This document shows positions 39,616 through 49,411 of a stretch of 64,000 nt of DNA, in pieces; position 1 is the stretch's first letter, and each line of letters begins with the position of its first letter. Below the pieces are notes generated by a model that searched no databases, was not told the origin of the DNA, and worked only from the letters and a program-made list of their open reading frames with translations. This stretch comes from an uncultured Lachnospiraceae bacterium (GTDB lineage Bacteria; Bacillota; Clostridia; Lachnospirales; Lachnospiraceae): the NCBI GenBank assembly GCA_947243855.1, contig CAMXIK010000012.1, forward strand, positions 37,582-101,581, given 5' to 3'. The position numbers and the translations under genes were made by a program.

Positions 39616-39705
39616 ATTTCCTCCCGGCCTTTTCTTTTAGGTAAAACAATTGCTTATTTGTATAGTATATATGATCTCTCCAATCTCTCCAAATTAAAAT
39701 TTTGT

Positions 39706-39740
39706 AAAAAAACGGCCGTATCCGTTTCCGGATACAGCCG
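39706..39740 (-). terminator. Rho-independent terminator
   Basis: Minus strand CGGCTGTATCCGGAAACGGATACGGCCGTTTTTTT. Confidence 0.8.
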
Positions 39741-39780
39741 CACTCTTTTTGGTTCCGCATTTCTTCTTTTCTTTTTTGTC

Positions 39781-40113
39781 TTATTTCGGTCTCACCGTCA
39801 GCCGCTTGATAAAGCCGTCCGCATCCACTTCCCGGACGGTCGCGATCGCCATAATGTGATAGCCGCCGAAGCTTGCGATAAACTCCGCCTGCTCGTCGTT
39901 CACGACCTCCGCAGTCATAATGGAATACTGGCGGAATCCAAATTTATTGCGGAAAAACATATTGATCGCTTCCCTGCCGTAAATATGGTACTCTCTCTGG
40001 CTGGAGGAGTTCGAACAGTAATCGCATAAAATCCCGTCCTTGGTAAACAGCTCCGCAAGCCCTGCAAAGTCTTTATTTTCCATTGCTTCTATGTATTTCT
40101 CAATCGGTTTCAT
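39781..40113 (-). CDS. NTF2-like/SnoaL-like family protein
   Basis: 110 aa: IEKYIEAMENKDFAGLAELFTKDGILCDY...GREAINMFFRNKF, typical NTF2-fold pattern. Confidence 0.75.
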   Translation of the reverse strand: MKPIEKYIEAMENKDFAGLAELFTKDGILCDYCSNSSSQREYHIYGREAINMFFRNKFGFRQYSIMTAEVVNDEQAEFIASFGGYHIMAIATVREVDADGFIKRLTVRPK

Positions 40114-40126
40114 TCCTCTCTCCTCC

Positions 40127-40915
40127 TTAATATACCTTCTCTGAATTTAACAATGCATCCGTTCCGCCGTCCACAAACATAACGTTTCCGTTGATACCGC
40201 CCGCCTTGGGGGATACCAGAAAGATCATGGCCTCCGCAATCTCGGACGCGTCCATCAGCGTCTCCATTCCAAATTTCGTCGGTATCGGCAGCGCATTTAA
40301 CGCCATCTTTGCGGAAGTGCTCATGGTTGCCGTCATCGCCGTATTCACATTGCCCGGCGCAATCGCGTTAATGCGTACGCCGTTTGCCGCCCAGGAAGCG
40401 GATACCCTGCGCACCCAGCGCGCCAATGCATACTTCGTAGACACGTACATACTGTTGCCGACGCTTAAGTTAGCGCTGTCAAGACTGCTGATCAGCTCAA
40501 GCACCCTCTTTTCGTCCCCGATATTGTTTAACAGATCGGCGATATCCATTCTGCCAGCTCCCTGTGAAATCGTATTGGAAGCGGTCACCACACAGCTTCC
40601 GTGCTTTTTCTCTAACAAATCGTACACACCCGTCGCAACGGCAACCGTCCCAAAATAGTTCAGGGAGATGATCAACGCCAGATTTCCGCAGGCGCCGGAT
40701 ACGCCGGCATTGCATATCATGCCGTCAAGCCCGTCGGGACACATCTCATGAAGTTTGTTGACCGCGTCTGTCCTTCCCTCCGCCGTCGCGAGGTTTACAC
40801 AGATATCGCCGCCCTTCAAGTCGATATTGATTACTTTGTTCCCCTCCTGTTCCAACAGTTCTTTGGTTTTTGCGCCGATACCGCTCGACGCGCCTGTAAT
40901 TGCATATACGCCCAT
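40127..40915 (-). CDS. SDR family oxidoreductase, 3-alpha-hydroxysteroid dehydrogenase-like
   Basis: [26 protein letters not shown] catalytic elements; similar in pattern to 3-alpha-HSDH/carbonyl reductase (DLxTAEGR, NYFG, GVRxNxIAPG, VDGGTDAL); start at [12 protein letters not shown] with GGAGGAG RBS. Confidence 0.85.
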   Translation of the reverse strand: MGVYAITGASSGIGAKTKELLEQEGNKVINIDLKGGDICVNLATAEGRTDAVNKLHEMCPDGLDGMICNAGVSGACGNLALIISLNYFGTVAVATGVYDLLEKKHGSCVVTASNTISQGAGRMDIADLLNNIGDEKRVLELISSLDSANLSVGNSMYVSTKYALARWVRRVSASWAANGVRINAIAPGNVNTAMTATMSTSAKMALNALPIPTKFGMETLMDASEIAEAMIFLVSPKAGGINGNVMFVDGGTDALLNSEKVY

Positions 40916-41029
40916 TTTCTTTCTCCTCCTTATTGCTTGGCTCTTGCCATTTCTGATATGTTTCATTATAATCAAAAGTGATATTATTAAAATAACCAAA
41001 ATAAGTTTTTTTGAGGAGATCAGATTGAT

Positions 41030-42481
41030 ATGTTGACTTATGACTTGGAACAGAGAGGACGCAGCGCCCTATATGAATATCTGTATCACTGTATCAAACA
41101 GGATATCTTAGACGGCACGCTTACTGCTGGCAGCAAACTTCCCTCCAAAAGAAAGTTTGCAAAGCACCATCAAGTCAGCCTGAAGACCGTAGAAAACACC
41201 TATGAGCAGCTTTTGACAGAGGGCTACCTTTATTCTGAGGAAAAACGCGGCTATTTTGTCTCTCCCCTTGAAACCGATACGGGCTCCAGACAGGCGCGCC
41301 ACCAAAGCCACCTGCCTTTCAGCGTCCACGGCAGCGACGCGCTTTCTCCCGAACCCTCCCATGATCTATCCGCTTCGAAAGCAACTGCCTTTTTTGCCGA
41401 CTTTACTTCCAATCAGACCGCAGCCGAAAAGTTTCCGTACGACACCTGGGCAAAGCTCATCCGCGGCATTCTTTCGCAGGGGGATTCCGTTTTATTGCAG
41501 GAGGTTCCCTTTGAAGGTCTCTATGCCCTGCGGGTTTCCATTGCCAAATATCTATACGGTTTTCGCGGAATGCAGGTGTCTCCCGATCAGATTGTGATTG
41601 GCGCCGGAACGGAATATCTCTGTGGACAGCTCATATCGCTTTTGGGGCGCGGCCGCGTCTATGCGTTAGAAGATCCTGGATACCGCAAAACCGCAGAAAT
41701 CTATCAAGCAAACGGCGCTTCCTACGATTATATCTGTGTGGACGAAAACGGCCTTTGTCCGGAACTGCTCCGTGAAAGTCCGGCAAGCGTTGTCCATGTT
41801 TCCCCCGGACACCATTTTCCCACAGGCAGCATTATGCCGATTGCAAGGCGGCAGGCGCTGCTAGATTGGGCGGAGGAAGACGCTGGGCGATATATTATCG
41901 AGGACGATTACGACAGCGAATTTCGTTTCAGCCGCCGCCCGATTCCCGCGATCCAGAGCCTTCGCCACAACCATCGGGTCATCTATATGAATACCTTTTC
42001 CAAAACGCTTACTCCGGCCATACAGATCGGTTATATGGTGCTGCCGCGCAAGCTGGCGGAACGCTATCTATCCGCTATGAGCCGCTATTCCTGCACGGTA
42101 TCCGCCTTGGAACAGCATGCGCTTTCGGCTTTTATGGACAACGGCTATTTTGAGCGCCACATCCACCGGATGAAAAAATATTATAAGGCCAAACGGAACT
42201 GTATGCTCAGCGTATTGGAACGCTCCCCCCTGTATTCCCATGTAACGGTAGAAGAAAAAGACGCGGGCAGCCACTTCCTGCTCCATCTAGATACGCCCTT
42301 AAGCGACACGGAACTAAAATGGCTCGCCCGCGAAAACGGCGTGCGGCTTGACTGTCTGTCTGAATATTATGCCGGGGACAAGGCGCAGCGCGCCCATACG
42401 ATTATCGTTAATTACTCCGGCCTTGCAGAAGCGGATTTCCAAAAGGCTCTGGAAGTTTTACTGCTTGCCGTAAGCGAATAA
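41030..42481 (+). CDS. MocR/GntR-type PLP-dependent transcriptional regulator
   Basis: N-terminal GntR wHTH ([41 protein letters not shown]) fused to an aminotransferase fold-I domain ([19 protein letters not shown]). Confidence 0.92.
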   Translation: MLTYDLEQRGRSALYEYLYHCIKQDILDGTLTAGSKLPSKRKFAKHHQVSLKTVENTYEQLLTEGYLYSEEKRGYFVSPLETDTGSRQARHQSHLPFSVHGSDALSPEPSHDLSASKATAFFADFTSNQTAAEKFPYDTWAKLIRGILSQGDSVLLQEVPFEGLYALRVSIAKYLYGFRGMQVSPDQIVIGAGTEYLCGQLISLLGRGRVYALEDPGYRKTAEIYQANGASYDYICVDENGLCPELLRESPASVVHVSPGHHFPTGSIMPIARRQALLDWAEEDAGRYIIEDDYDSEFRFSRRPIPAIQSLRHNHRVIYMNTFSKTLTPAIQIGYMVLPRKLAERYLSAMSRYSCTVSALEQHALSAFMDNGYFERHIHRMKKYYKAKRNCMLSVLERSPLYSHVTVEEKDAGSHFLLHLDTPLSDTELKWLARENGVRLDCLSEYYAGDKAQRAHTIIVNYSGLAEADFQKALEVLLLAVSE

Positions 42482-42487
42482 GAAAGA

Positions 42488-42518
42488 AAACAGGCGCAGC
42501 ATTTCGCTACGCCTGTTT
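42488..42518. terminator. Bidirectional terminator between convergent genes
   Basis: AAACAGGCGCAGC-atttc-GCTACGCCTGTTT. Confidence 0.7.
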
Positions 42519-43070
42519 AAACTTCTCATATTCTCTTTTCAGGTTCTCATACTCCCTGTTGATGCGCTGAAGCATCTGCGTATCGCCCGCAACGTTGTCG
42601 GGATGGAAAATTTTCGTCAGATCTTTGTACCGTTTCTTAAGGGTCATGGGATTCTTAACCCCGTGGAAGAAAAGACTGGTCTCCGGATGCCCCTCATAGT
42701 CATAATAGCCCCGTTCTTCCATGATCTCCTTCTCCGCGGTCAGCCGCGCCCACTCCTTATCCAATCTCCTGCGGTCCATATCCAGTTTCTGAAAACCGTC
42801 CTTGATGATTTCAAGCTTCTCGGCTACAAGCTGGTTATCCTCCCGAATCCGTCTCTGCTCCGCAGACATCTTCCGGTTTAAGCTCTTCATTTCCTCACGG
42901 AACAGCTCCTTCTCCTGCTCAAACTTCTCCTGTTTCTCATGCAGTTCCGCAGAAGCCGTCATCACTCTGATATTTTCCTGAAACAGCCAAGATTTCAATT
43001 CCTGCAGGGAATCCGCCGTCTGTTCCCCGTCCAAAAGTATCTCTTCCAAATTTTCCATGGTAATCCTCAT
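42507..43070 (-). CDS. J-domain containing coiled-coil protein
   Basis: C-terminal LKKRYKDLTKIFHPDNVAGDTQMLQRINREYENLKREYEKFK (HPD motif). Confidence 0.85.
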   Translation of the reverse strand: MRITMENLEEILLDGEQTADSLQELKSWLFQENIRVMTASAELHEKQEKFEQEKELFREEMKSLNRKMSAEQRRIREDNQLVAEKLEIIKDGFQKLDMDRRRLDKEWARLTAEKEIMEERGYYDYEGHPETSLFFHGVKNPMTLKKRYKDLTKIFHPDNVAGDTQMLQRINREYENLKREYEKFKQA

Positions 43071-43079
43071 ATCCTTTTG

Positions 43080-43217
43080 TCAACAGAAAAAAAAACTATA
43101 CCCGATCAGCAAAAGCAGCACAATCAACAAAAATCCAAGAAAGCGATTCACCAGAAAAAGCATGATCAGCATACCCGCCGCGACGCACAGCGCCACAAAC
43201 CCAATCATTTTTTTCAT
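43080..43217 (-). CDS. Small hydrophobic membrane protein (45 aa)
   Basis: Below the ORF-track size cutoff; MKKMIGFVALCVAAGMLIMLFLVNRFLGFLLIVLLLLIGYSFFFC; GGGGTGG RBS upstream; ends 9 nt before the J-domain start. Confidence 0.55.
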   Translation of the reverse strand: MKKMIGFVALCVAAGMLIMLFLVNRFLGFLLIVLLLLIGYSFFFC

Positions 43218-43274
43218 AAACCACCCCTGCTTATGCTCTTATGATACTATATGCAGCAGTTCCGATTAAGTGAC

Positions 43275-43667
43275 CTACTCCGCTTTCTGCGGGAACGCAA
43301 TATCCACGGCCGCCTCATCGTCTGGTAATTCCTCCTTGGGCGTGGTGAACTTCTCCACGATATCCGGAATCATATCAAGCACTTTGGTAATCGTATCCTG
43401 ATTCTTAATATTGACAAGCTTGGTTGTGCCGTTCTTGATGACAAGCACTGCGCTGGGCGTCATCTTTGCGGAAAATCCGCCGCCCCCGCCGTTTTTCTTA
43501 TCGCCGGCCGATGCGCCCGCGCCCACGCCGAAGCTCACATCCACCAAAGGCAGGATGATGGTATCCCCAACCTGAGTGGCGTCCCCAACCACCGTCTTGG
43601 TCCCGATTACAGCATTCATCCCTTTCATCAGGGATTCTACCACACCGCTAAAATTATTCTCAGCCAT
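43275..43667 (-). CDS. GerW family sporulation protein (YtfJ)
   Basis: TKTVVGDATQVGDTIILPLVDVSFGVGAGASAG...GGGGGFSAKMTPSAVLVI. Confidence 0.93.
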   Translation of the reverse strand: MAENNFSGVVESLMKGMNAVIGTKTVVGDATQVGDTIILPLVDVSFGVGAGASAGDKKNGGGGGFSAKMTPSAVLVIKNGTTKLVNIKNQDTITKVLDMIPDIVEKFTTPKEELPDDEAAVDIAFPQKAE

Positions 43668-44681
43668 TTACACTGCCTCCTTTTTCAACAACCGATACAA
43701 TTTTCTGATATCTTTATTAAAATATATTTTAACCGCTGCCCGCAAAAACGTGAAAAACCGTATTTTCCCTTTCAAAAATACCCGGCCTTCCAACCGTTTC
43801 TTCTCGAAATCACCGGCCACATCCACATGCCCGCCGATCAACGGGTACAGCATACCGCAGTAGCCTAAAATCTGTCCGGTAGCCGCCGGATCGTCCATGC
43901 CTATCACAAGCTGCGCTTGAAATTCCTGTGGTTTCAAACTCTTTCCGATCCGCAAAAGCTCTCCCTTGCACAAGGCAAAAGACCGCTTGAAAGGCTCCCC
44001 TTCAACCACGCCTCTGTAATACTCTATCGTATCCGACACAGATTTTATTTTATCACAGAACTTCTGGATTGTGTACTGTATATTTTCAAACAAACCCTTA
44101 ATTTTGTAAAAGATACCGCGCAAAATCTCCGGGATTGCCCGCAGTTTGTCCAAAAACGAAGGCTTTTCCAAGGCTTCGTCCTCTCCCTCAGTCTCCGTCG
44201 CCTCGTTTGACCCGTTTGGTCGATTTTCTGTCTCTTCCATTTCTTCCGCCAAAACCGTCTGCGCCGCTTTTACGCCGTCATCTTTTCCGCTATGCTCGTC
44301 CGCAGCGTTTTTCTCATCGTTTTCCTGAGCCGCTTCGATTGCGCCCGCTTTCTCCGGCCCGGCCCCGCTTTTTTCCTTGCGTCCGCCCTTCTTCTTCCGC
44401 TTCTCCTTCTTCGGCAGGCGAAACAGCGTAAACAGCATAATCCGCGCCCGCACAAAAAGGCTGCCGTCAAAGCGGACAATCAGATTGACAAAGTGCAAAA
44501 GCCAAGTAACCTTCACCCGAAGGATTACCGGCGGCTCCCCCTCGCCCTCTCTTCTTTCCGCCTCCACACGATAGCGGACTGGCACAAAAAGCGCGCAGAC
44601 AATGCCCAAAACAAGCACGCCCAGAAGGCAGAGGAGCACGATTCCTATGATCTTTAAAATAAGTAACAGTATATGTAACAT
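43668..44681 (-). CDS. DUF2953 domain protein (YtfI-like)
   Basis: Position next to gerW/ytfJ; N-terminal TM; C-terminal GMDDPAATGQILGYCGMLYPLIGGHVDVAGDF. Confidence 0.85.
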   Translation of the reverse strand: MLHILLLILKIIGIVLLCLLGVLVLGIVCALFVPVRYRVEAERREGEGEPPVILRVKVTWLLHFVNLIVRFDGSLFVRARIMLFTLFRLPKKEKRKKKGGRKEKSGAGPEKAGAIEAAQENDEKNAADEHSGKDDGVKAAQTVLAEEMEETENRPNGSNEATETEGEDEALEKPSFLDKLRAIPEILRGIFYKIKGLFENIQYTIQKFCDKIKSVSDTIEYYRGVVEGEPFKRSFALCKGELLRIGKSLKPQEFQAQLVIGMDDPAATGQILGYCGMLYPLIGGHVDVAGDFEKKRLEGRVFLKGKIRFFTFLRAAVKIYFNKDIRKLYRLLKKEAV

Positions 44682-44725
44682 CTCATCTCCAAGCGTCTGT
44701 TTGTCTGGAAGTTTCCCTTTTCCTC

Positions 44726-45055
44726 TTAATCCCGAAAGTTTTCCGGGTCCGTCTTAGAAAGATAAGCCACAAGAGACGCCTCTCCCGTAGCCTCCAAAGC
44801 CTCCTTCGCAATCCGCTCGATCACGTCGAAAGCCTCTTCCATGCCGTTTGTCAGTCCCACGATACAGCCGGGCGGATTTTCCTTGTAATACCACTGGGAA
44901 AGCATCAGGCTGTGATAAACGGCAAGCTTACCGATCTCCCTGTCGTAAACGATCACATAGAGCTTTGGCTGTTTTTTGTGGCGTTTCAGCTTCTTTATGG
45001 CCTTTTCCGGCTTTTTTACAGTATCCCCAATATAGAGGTTTTTATAAAATTTCAT
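44726..45055 (-). CDS. Conserved hypothetical protein
   Basis: 109 aa ORF, co-directional with neighbours. Confidence 0.7.
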   Translation of the reverse strand: MKFYKNLYIGDTVKKPEKAIKKLKRHKKQPKLYVIVYDREIGKLAVYHSLMLSQWYYKENPPGCIVGLTNGMEEAFDVIERIAKEALEATGEASLVAYLSKTDPENFRD

Positions 45056-45152
45056 CTATGCCTCTTATCCCTCAGACCGTTCCCAAATGGTGTCAAACCT
45101 GCGTCTATTTTACCATATTTCCAAGCAAGAAAACAGAAAAATTTCCGCGCGC

Positions 45153-45326
45153 CTACATCTGTTTCCTGACAATCCGGTATTCATCGTCTTGCTGGTAGAA
45201 AGCGCAGTCAAAACTGCCGCCCTGCAAAAAATGACTCATATCGTCCTCATCCAGATCCACCATACAAACATAATATTCATAGTCTTCATCGTACTGAAAG
45301 TTACTGCATGTATCGCAAATGCTCAT
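45153..45326 (-). CDS. Small cysteine-containing protein (DUF6472-like)
   Basis: MSICDTCSNFQYDEDYEYYVCMVDLDEDDMSHFLQGGSFDCAFYQQDDEYRIVRKQM. Confidence 0.7.
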   Translation of the reverse strand: MSICDTCSNFQYDEDYEYYVCMVDLDEDDMSHFLQGGSFDCAFYQQDDEYRIVRKQM

Positions 45327-45514
45327 GGTAAAACCGCGCTCCTTTCCAAACAATCCATACCGTTTTTCATACGTTCCGTGCCGGTAAACACAGATTTCGC
45401 CGGGAGGGGATTGACTTCTCATTCAGAAGTTTTATACTATATATCAAAAGTACCATATCTATGTTTTTTTTACCAAATATCTGGCGTTTGCCACCATATA
45501 TAGGAGGTTATCCC

Positions 45515-46573
45515 ATGAAAGACGTTGCCCGTATGATACTGGAAAAAGGCATGATCATCGGCGAAGATATCTTCAACTACCAGAATGAACTCATTATTCC
45601 CAAGGACACGGAGGTGGATGAAAAGGTTATCAAAAAACTGGAACGCCACTCCATCATCTGCGTTCCGGTCAAGGAAGAAATCGATTTCGCCACCACACAC
45701 TTCGAAAAAGTGCGTCTGAGCAAAGAGTTCCAAACCTTCCAGCTTACTTACAACAACTGTATGCCCATCTATACCAAATTCATGAACCGTTTTGTGGAGA
45801 CCGGCGAATTAAAGGGAATCGGCCAGCTCAAGGATCTCTATTTTAAGTTGCAGGCCAGCGCCAGAACCGGTGAAGCGCTCCTCGACTTTCTCTATAACAT
45901 GCTGCCCAGAGAGGACACTATGACCCACGCCCACTGCTTAAACTCCGCCTTGATCGCCGGCGTCTTCGGCACTTGGTGGGGGCTTTCCCAAGAGGATTTG
46001 GTTATCCTCACCTACTGCGGCTTCTTCTATGATATCGGAAAGCTCAAACTTCCGCAGGATCTTCTATGGAAACCGGACAAATTAACGGATCTGGAGTACA
46101 CGCAGTTAAAAACACACACCATGCTCGGCTTTGAGCTTATCAAGGACCAAAATCTGGACGAACATGTAATCAAAGCAACGTTGATGCACCATGAGCGGTG
46201 CGACGGCTCCGGCTATCCTTCCAAACTCAAGGGCGACAAGATTGACATCTTTGCCAAATATATCGCCGTCATTGACGCTTACGAGGCCATGACCTCGGCC
46301 CGTACCTACAGACAGCCTCTCAATCCTTTTCAGGTCATCGAAAACTTTGAGCGGGAAGGCTATGAAAAATACGACAGGGACATCCTTGAGCCAATTCTTT
46401 ATCACCTTGCGGCCACCCAGCTCGGCTTTATGGTGCGCTTAAGCAACGACGAGGAGGCGAAGATTAAGGCCATCAACAAGGATAATCTGTCAAGGCCGCT
46501 TCTGGAACGGGCCGACGGCAGCCTTTTCAATCTGGCCGTCAAACCGGAACTTACCATAAACGCGATCTTTTAA
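45515..46573 (+). CDS. HD-GYP domain protein (putative c-di-GMP phosphodiesterase)
   Basis: HCLNSALIAG, GFFYDIGKLKLPQDLLWKP, HHERCDGSGYPSKLKGDKIDIFAKYIAVIDAYEAMTSARTYR; RBS AGGAGG upstream of MKDVARMI. Confidence 0.9.
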   Translation: MKDVARMILEKGMIIGEDIFNYQNELIIPKDTEVDEKVIKKLERHSIICVPVKEEIDFATTHFEKVRLSKEFQTFQLTYNNCMPIYTKFMNRFVETGELKGIGQLKDLYFKLQASARTGEALLDFLYNMLPREDTMTHAHCLNSALIAGVFGTWWGLSQEDLVILTYCGFFYDIGKLKLPQDLLWKPDKLTDLEYTQLKTHTMLGFELIKDQNLDEHVIKATLMHHERCDGSGYPSKLKGDKIDIFAKYIAVIDAYEAMTSARTYRQPLNPFQVIENFEREGYEKYDRDILEPILYHLAATQLGFMVRLSNDEEAKIKAINKDNLSRPLLERADGSLFNLAVKPELTINAIF

Positions 46574-46583
46574 CCAGACTGTT

Positions 46584-48089
46584 CTACTGCTCGAAATAAG
46601 CGTCCAAAATTCTTTTGGTGATGGGCACGGCATAATCACCGCCGCTGCCCGCGCCTTCTATGATGATCGTCACGCACACCTGCGGGTCCTCCACTGGCGC
46701 AAATCCCGTAAACCATGCGTGGGAATCGCTCTTTACTTGATTGTACTCTGCGGAACCCGTCTTTCCGGCCGCTGTATAGGAAAGCCCGGAAAGCTTTGTC
46801 CCCGTGCCGCTCTTTACCACTTCCTCCATCAGTTCCGTCATAATCTGCGCTTCCTCCTCACTCATCAATCTCTTGTAAGTATCCGGAGAAAATTGTTTCA
46901 CCACGGTTCTGTCCTTCGTTTCTACCCGGTCGATCAGATAAGGCGTCATCAGCACGCCGTCGTTGGCAATAGCGGCGGTAATCATGTTTAACTCAAGCGG
47001 CGTCATCTGTGTCGTCCCCTGTCCGATCGCAGCCTGCATCACATCCGCGTCCTCCACATCCGCATTCATGAAAAGCTTACTCTGGTTGTAAGCGAAATCC
47101 ACCTTGAGCTCCTGATTCAGCAGCAGATCGTCAAGCGTTTCCCCAAACTTTTTGCGGTCTAACGTAAGCCCAATGCTCGCAAAAGCAGAATTACAGGACT
47201 TGGCAAACGCTTTCGTAAAATTTTCACCCCCGTGGGATGTTCCGTGGTAGCAGTTGATCCGTTCCTCCCCGTGGGAAAAGTGTCCGTTACACTGATACGT
47301 GAATTGACTATATGAGTCAGGATTTTCCCTGATATACTCTAACGCCGTCACAATCTTAAAGGTGGACCCCGGCGGGTAAAGTCCCTGCGTCGTCCTGTTT
47401 AACAGCACGCTGCTGTCCTTGTCCTTGATCAGATCGTCCCAGATCGCATCGATCTCATTGGGATCAAAGTCCGGCTTCGACACCATGGCGAGAATCCGTC
47501 CCGTGGAAGGTTCCGTCACGATCACCGCCCCGCTGTACATCCCAAGGGAATCATAGGCGATCTTCTGTAAGTCCACATCCAGCGTGGTGATCACGCTGTC
47601 GCCCGGATATTTTTCCCCGGCCATATCGCTGGCCACTTTCTCGGAAAGCTTCGTGTTGGAATTAATCAAGTAATAGTTGGCAAACGCCTCGATCCCAAAT
47701 CTTCCATTAGAGGCATAGCCGACTGCGTGGGAAAACATGTTGGCGTAAGGGTACACTCTGGTCTCCTTCCCCTCCTCGTCCGTCTTTGTCTCCGCTAAAA
47801 CCTGACCGCCCGCCGCATAGATTGTCCCTCTGCTGTTCTGGGCAACCAGTATCTCCTGTCTTGTGTTGTAGCTGTTATTCATAAGCGTCTGCTTGTGAGT
47901 GACCGCATAGTGGCAGGTATATCCCATCATCGCAAAAAACATGCCTACAAAAAGCCATGTCACCGCCATGATTTGTCTGTTACGCTTCCTCTTCGTCTTC
48001 CCGGTTCCTCTGCGGACGCTCTCCCTCTCTTCGCGCTCTCTGTCTCTTTCTTTGTTGATTTCTGTTCTTAGCACGTTTCTCTCCTTCAT
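46584..48089 (-). CDS. Class B penicillin-binding protein (PbpA/FtsI-like transpeptidase)
   Basis: PPGSTFKIVTA (SxxK), SCNSAF (SxN), AGKTGSAEY (KTG); start uncertain (48089 vs 47969). Confidence 0.92.
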   Translation of the reverse strand: MKERNVLRTEINKERDREREERESVRRGTGKTKRKRNRQIMAVTWLFVGMFFAMMGYTCHYAVTHKQTLMNNSYNTRQEILVAQNSRGTIYAAGGQVLAETKTDEEGKETRVYPYANMFSHAVGYASNGRFGIEAFANYYLINSNTKLSEKVASDMAGEKYPGDSVITTLDVDLQKIAYDSLGMYSGAVIVTEPSTGRILAMVSKPDFDPNEIDAIWDDLIKDKDSSVLLNRTTQGLYPPGSTFKIVTALEYIRENPDSYSQFTYQCNGHFSHGEERINCYHGTSHGGENFTKAFAKSCNSAFASIGLTLDRKKFGETLDDLLLNQELKVDFAYNQSKLFMNADVEDADVMQAAIGQGTTQMTPLELNMITAAIANDGVLMTPYLIDRVETKDRTVVKQFSPDTYKRLMSEEEAQIMTELMEEVVKSGTGTKLSGLSYTAAGKTGSAEYNQVKSDSHAWFTGFAPVEDPQVCVTIIIEGAGSGGDYAVPITKRILDAYFEQ

Positions 48090-49383
48090 CCCGCCTGATA
48101 ATATACAGTCCCTCTACAATAAAGAACATCATGAGCGTAGTCAGCACAGAACTTCCCCCGTAACTGATAAAGGGAAGCGTCACGCCCGTCATGGGAATAA
48201 ACTTGGTTCCCCCGCCCACCGTCAAAAATACCTGAAATATATAAGTAACGCCTAAACCGAAGGCTATCAGCCTGTAAAAACGGTCTTGAAACTTCAAGGC
48301 AATGTTCATGCACATAATAAAACTGCTGATACAAATCAGGATCATGCACATGGAAAAGAGGATACCCAGCTCCTCCGCCACCGCAGAGAACACGAAATCC
48401 GCCTCCACCAAAGGAATCGACGTAGGATTTCCCCGAAACAGCCCTAATCCGAACCAGCCGCCGCTGCTAATGCCGAAAAGCGACTGGGTAATCTGAAAAC
48501 CGGCGTCGTCGATACAGCTAAAAGGGTCCCGCCACGCCTGCACACGCACCTGTACATGGGAAAAAAGCCGGTAAGCCACCATAGCCGCCGCTGAGCCGCC
48601 CGCCACCCCCAGAAACAGATAGATCCACCTTCCGGTAGCGATAAACACCATAAACACATAGACCACAAAAAAGATCAGCGCGCTTCCCAAATCCTTGGAG
48701 GCCACCAAGATCAACACATGAGCCCCGGCTAACACCGCTGTCACCGCCACCCGCAGGAAATCCCATGTTTCACTGAACGCACTGGCCACAAAAAACACAA
48801 ATAAGATTTTTACGAACTCCGAGGGCTGGAAGGTCACGCCGGCTAAAGAGTAGGATATCTTGGAGCCGTAGGTCACCGTTCCCAAAATCAGCACCACGCC
48901 CAGAGCCGCAATCCCTACACCCGCATACACCCATGTGAGACTCTTCAAAAATTTCAGGTTGCGGATGAAAAAGGGAATCGCCATACCAATGATGATCGAC
49001 GCCGTCACAATAAAAAACTGTTTGATCGCCCGCTCGTAGGAAAGCCTTGTGAGAATCACAAAACCGATGCTTAAAAGCATGCACATATTATTGACAATCA
49101 GCAGGTTCCCCTTCGGGTAAATCATGCGGAAAAGCATGATCGTGGAAAACAGGAGAATCTGCTGCAGCACATAAAAAAGCAGATACTCAATCTGTCCCGT
49201 CTCAAAGCAGATCACGAGGAAACAAGAAAAATGCACCAAAAACATCCAGATATTCTGACGGATATAACCAGCTTTTCTCTGCTCCTCATCCTGAAACCGA
49301 AACACCAGAAAACATTCCAGCGTGTAGCAGGCGATAAACAGGGTGATAAAATATTTTGAAAGCTCTGTAATATACAGTTCCAT
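47980..49383 (-). CDS. SEDS family protein FtsW/RodA/SpoVE
   Basis: QPSEFVKILFVFFVASAF, SKDLGSALIFFVVYVFM, DFVFSAVAEELGI, GVTLPFISYGGSSVL; charged C-terminal tail. Confidence 0.92.
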   Translation of the reverse strand: MELYITELSKYFITLFIACYTLECFLVFRFQDEEQRKAGYIRQNIWMFLVHFSCFLVICFETGQIEYLLFYVLQQILLFSTIMLFRMIYPKGNLLIVNNMCMLLSIGFVILTRLSYERAIKQFFIVTASIIIGMAIPFFIRNLKFLKSLTWVYAGVGIAALGVVLILGTVTYGSKISYSLAGVTFQPSEFVKILFVFFVASAFSETWDFLRVAVTAVLAGAHVLILVASKDLGSALIFFVVYVFMVFIATGRWIYLFLGVAGGSAAAMVAYRLFSHVQVRVQAWRDPFSCIDDAGFQITQSLFGISSGGWFGLGLFRGNPTSIPLVEADFVFSAVAEELGILFSMCMILICISSFIMCMNIALKFQDRFYRLIAFGLGVTYIFQVFLTVGGGTKFIPMTGVTLPFISYGGSSVLTTLMMFFIVEGLYIIRRDEGEKRAKNRNQQRKRQRARREGERPQRNREDEEEA

Positions 49384-49411
49384 ACATTCTGTTCCTTATC
49401 TTCTTACACTG

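Noticed and set aside
45515-46573. HD-GYP protein as a novel signalling system
   Set aside because: Stand-alone HD-GYP proteins of this length are common; no adjacent cyclase or effector visible.
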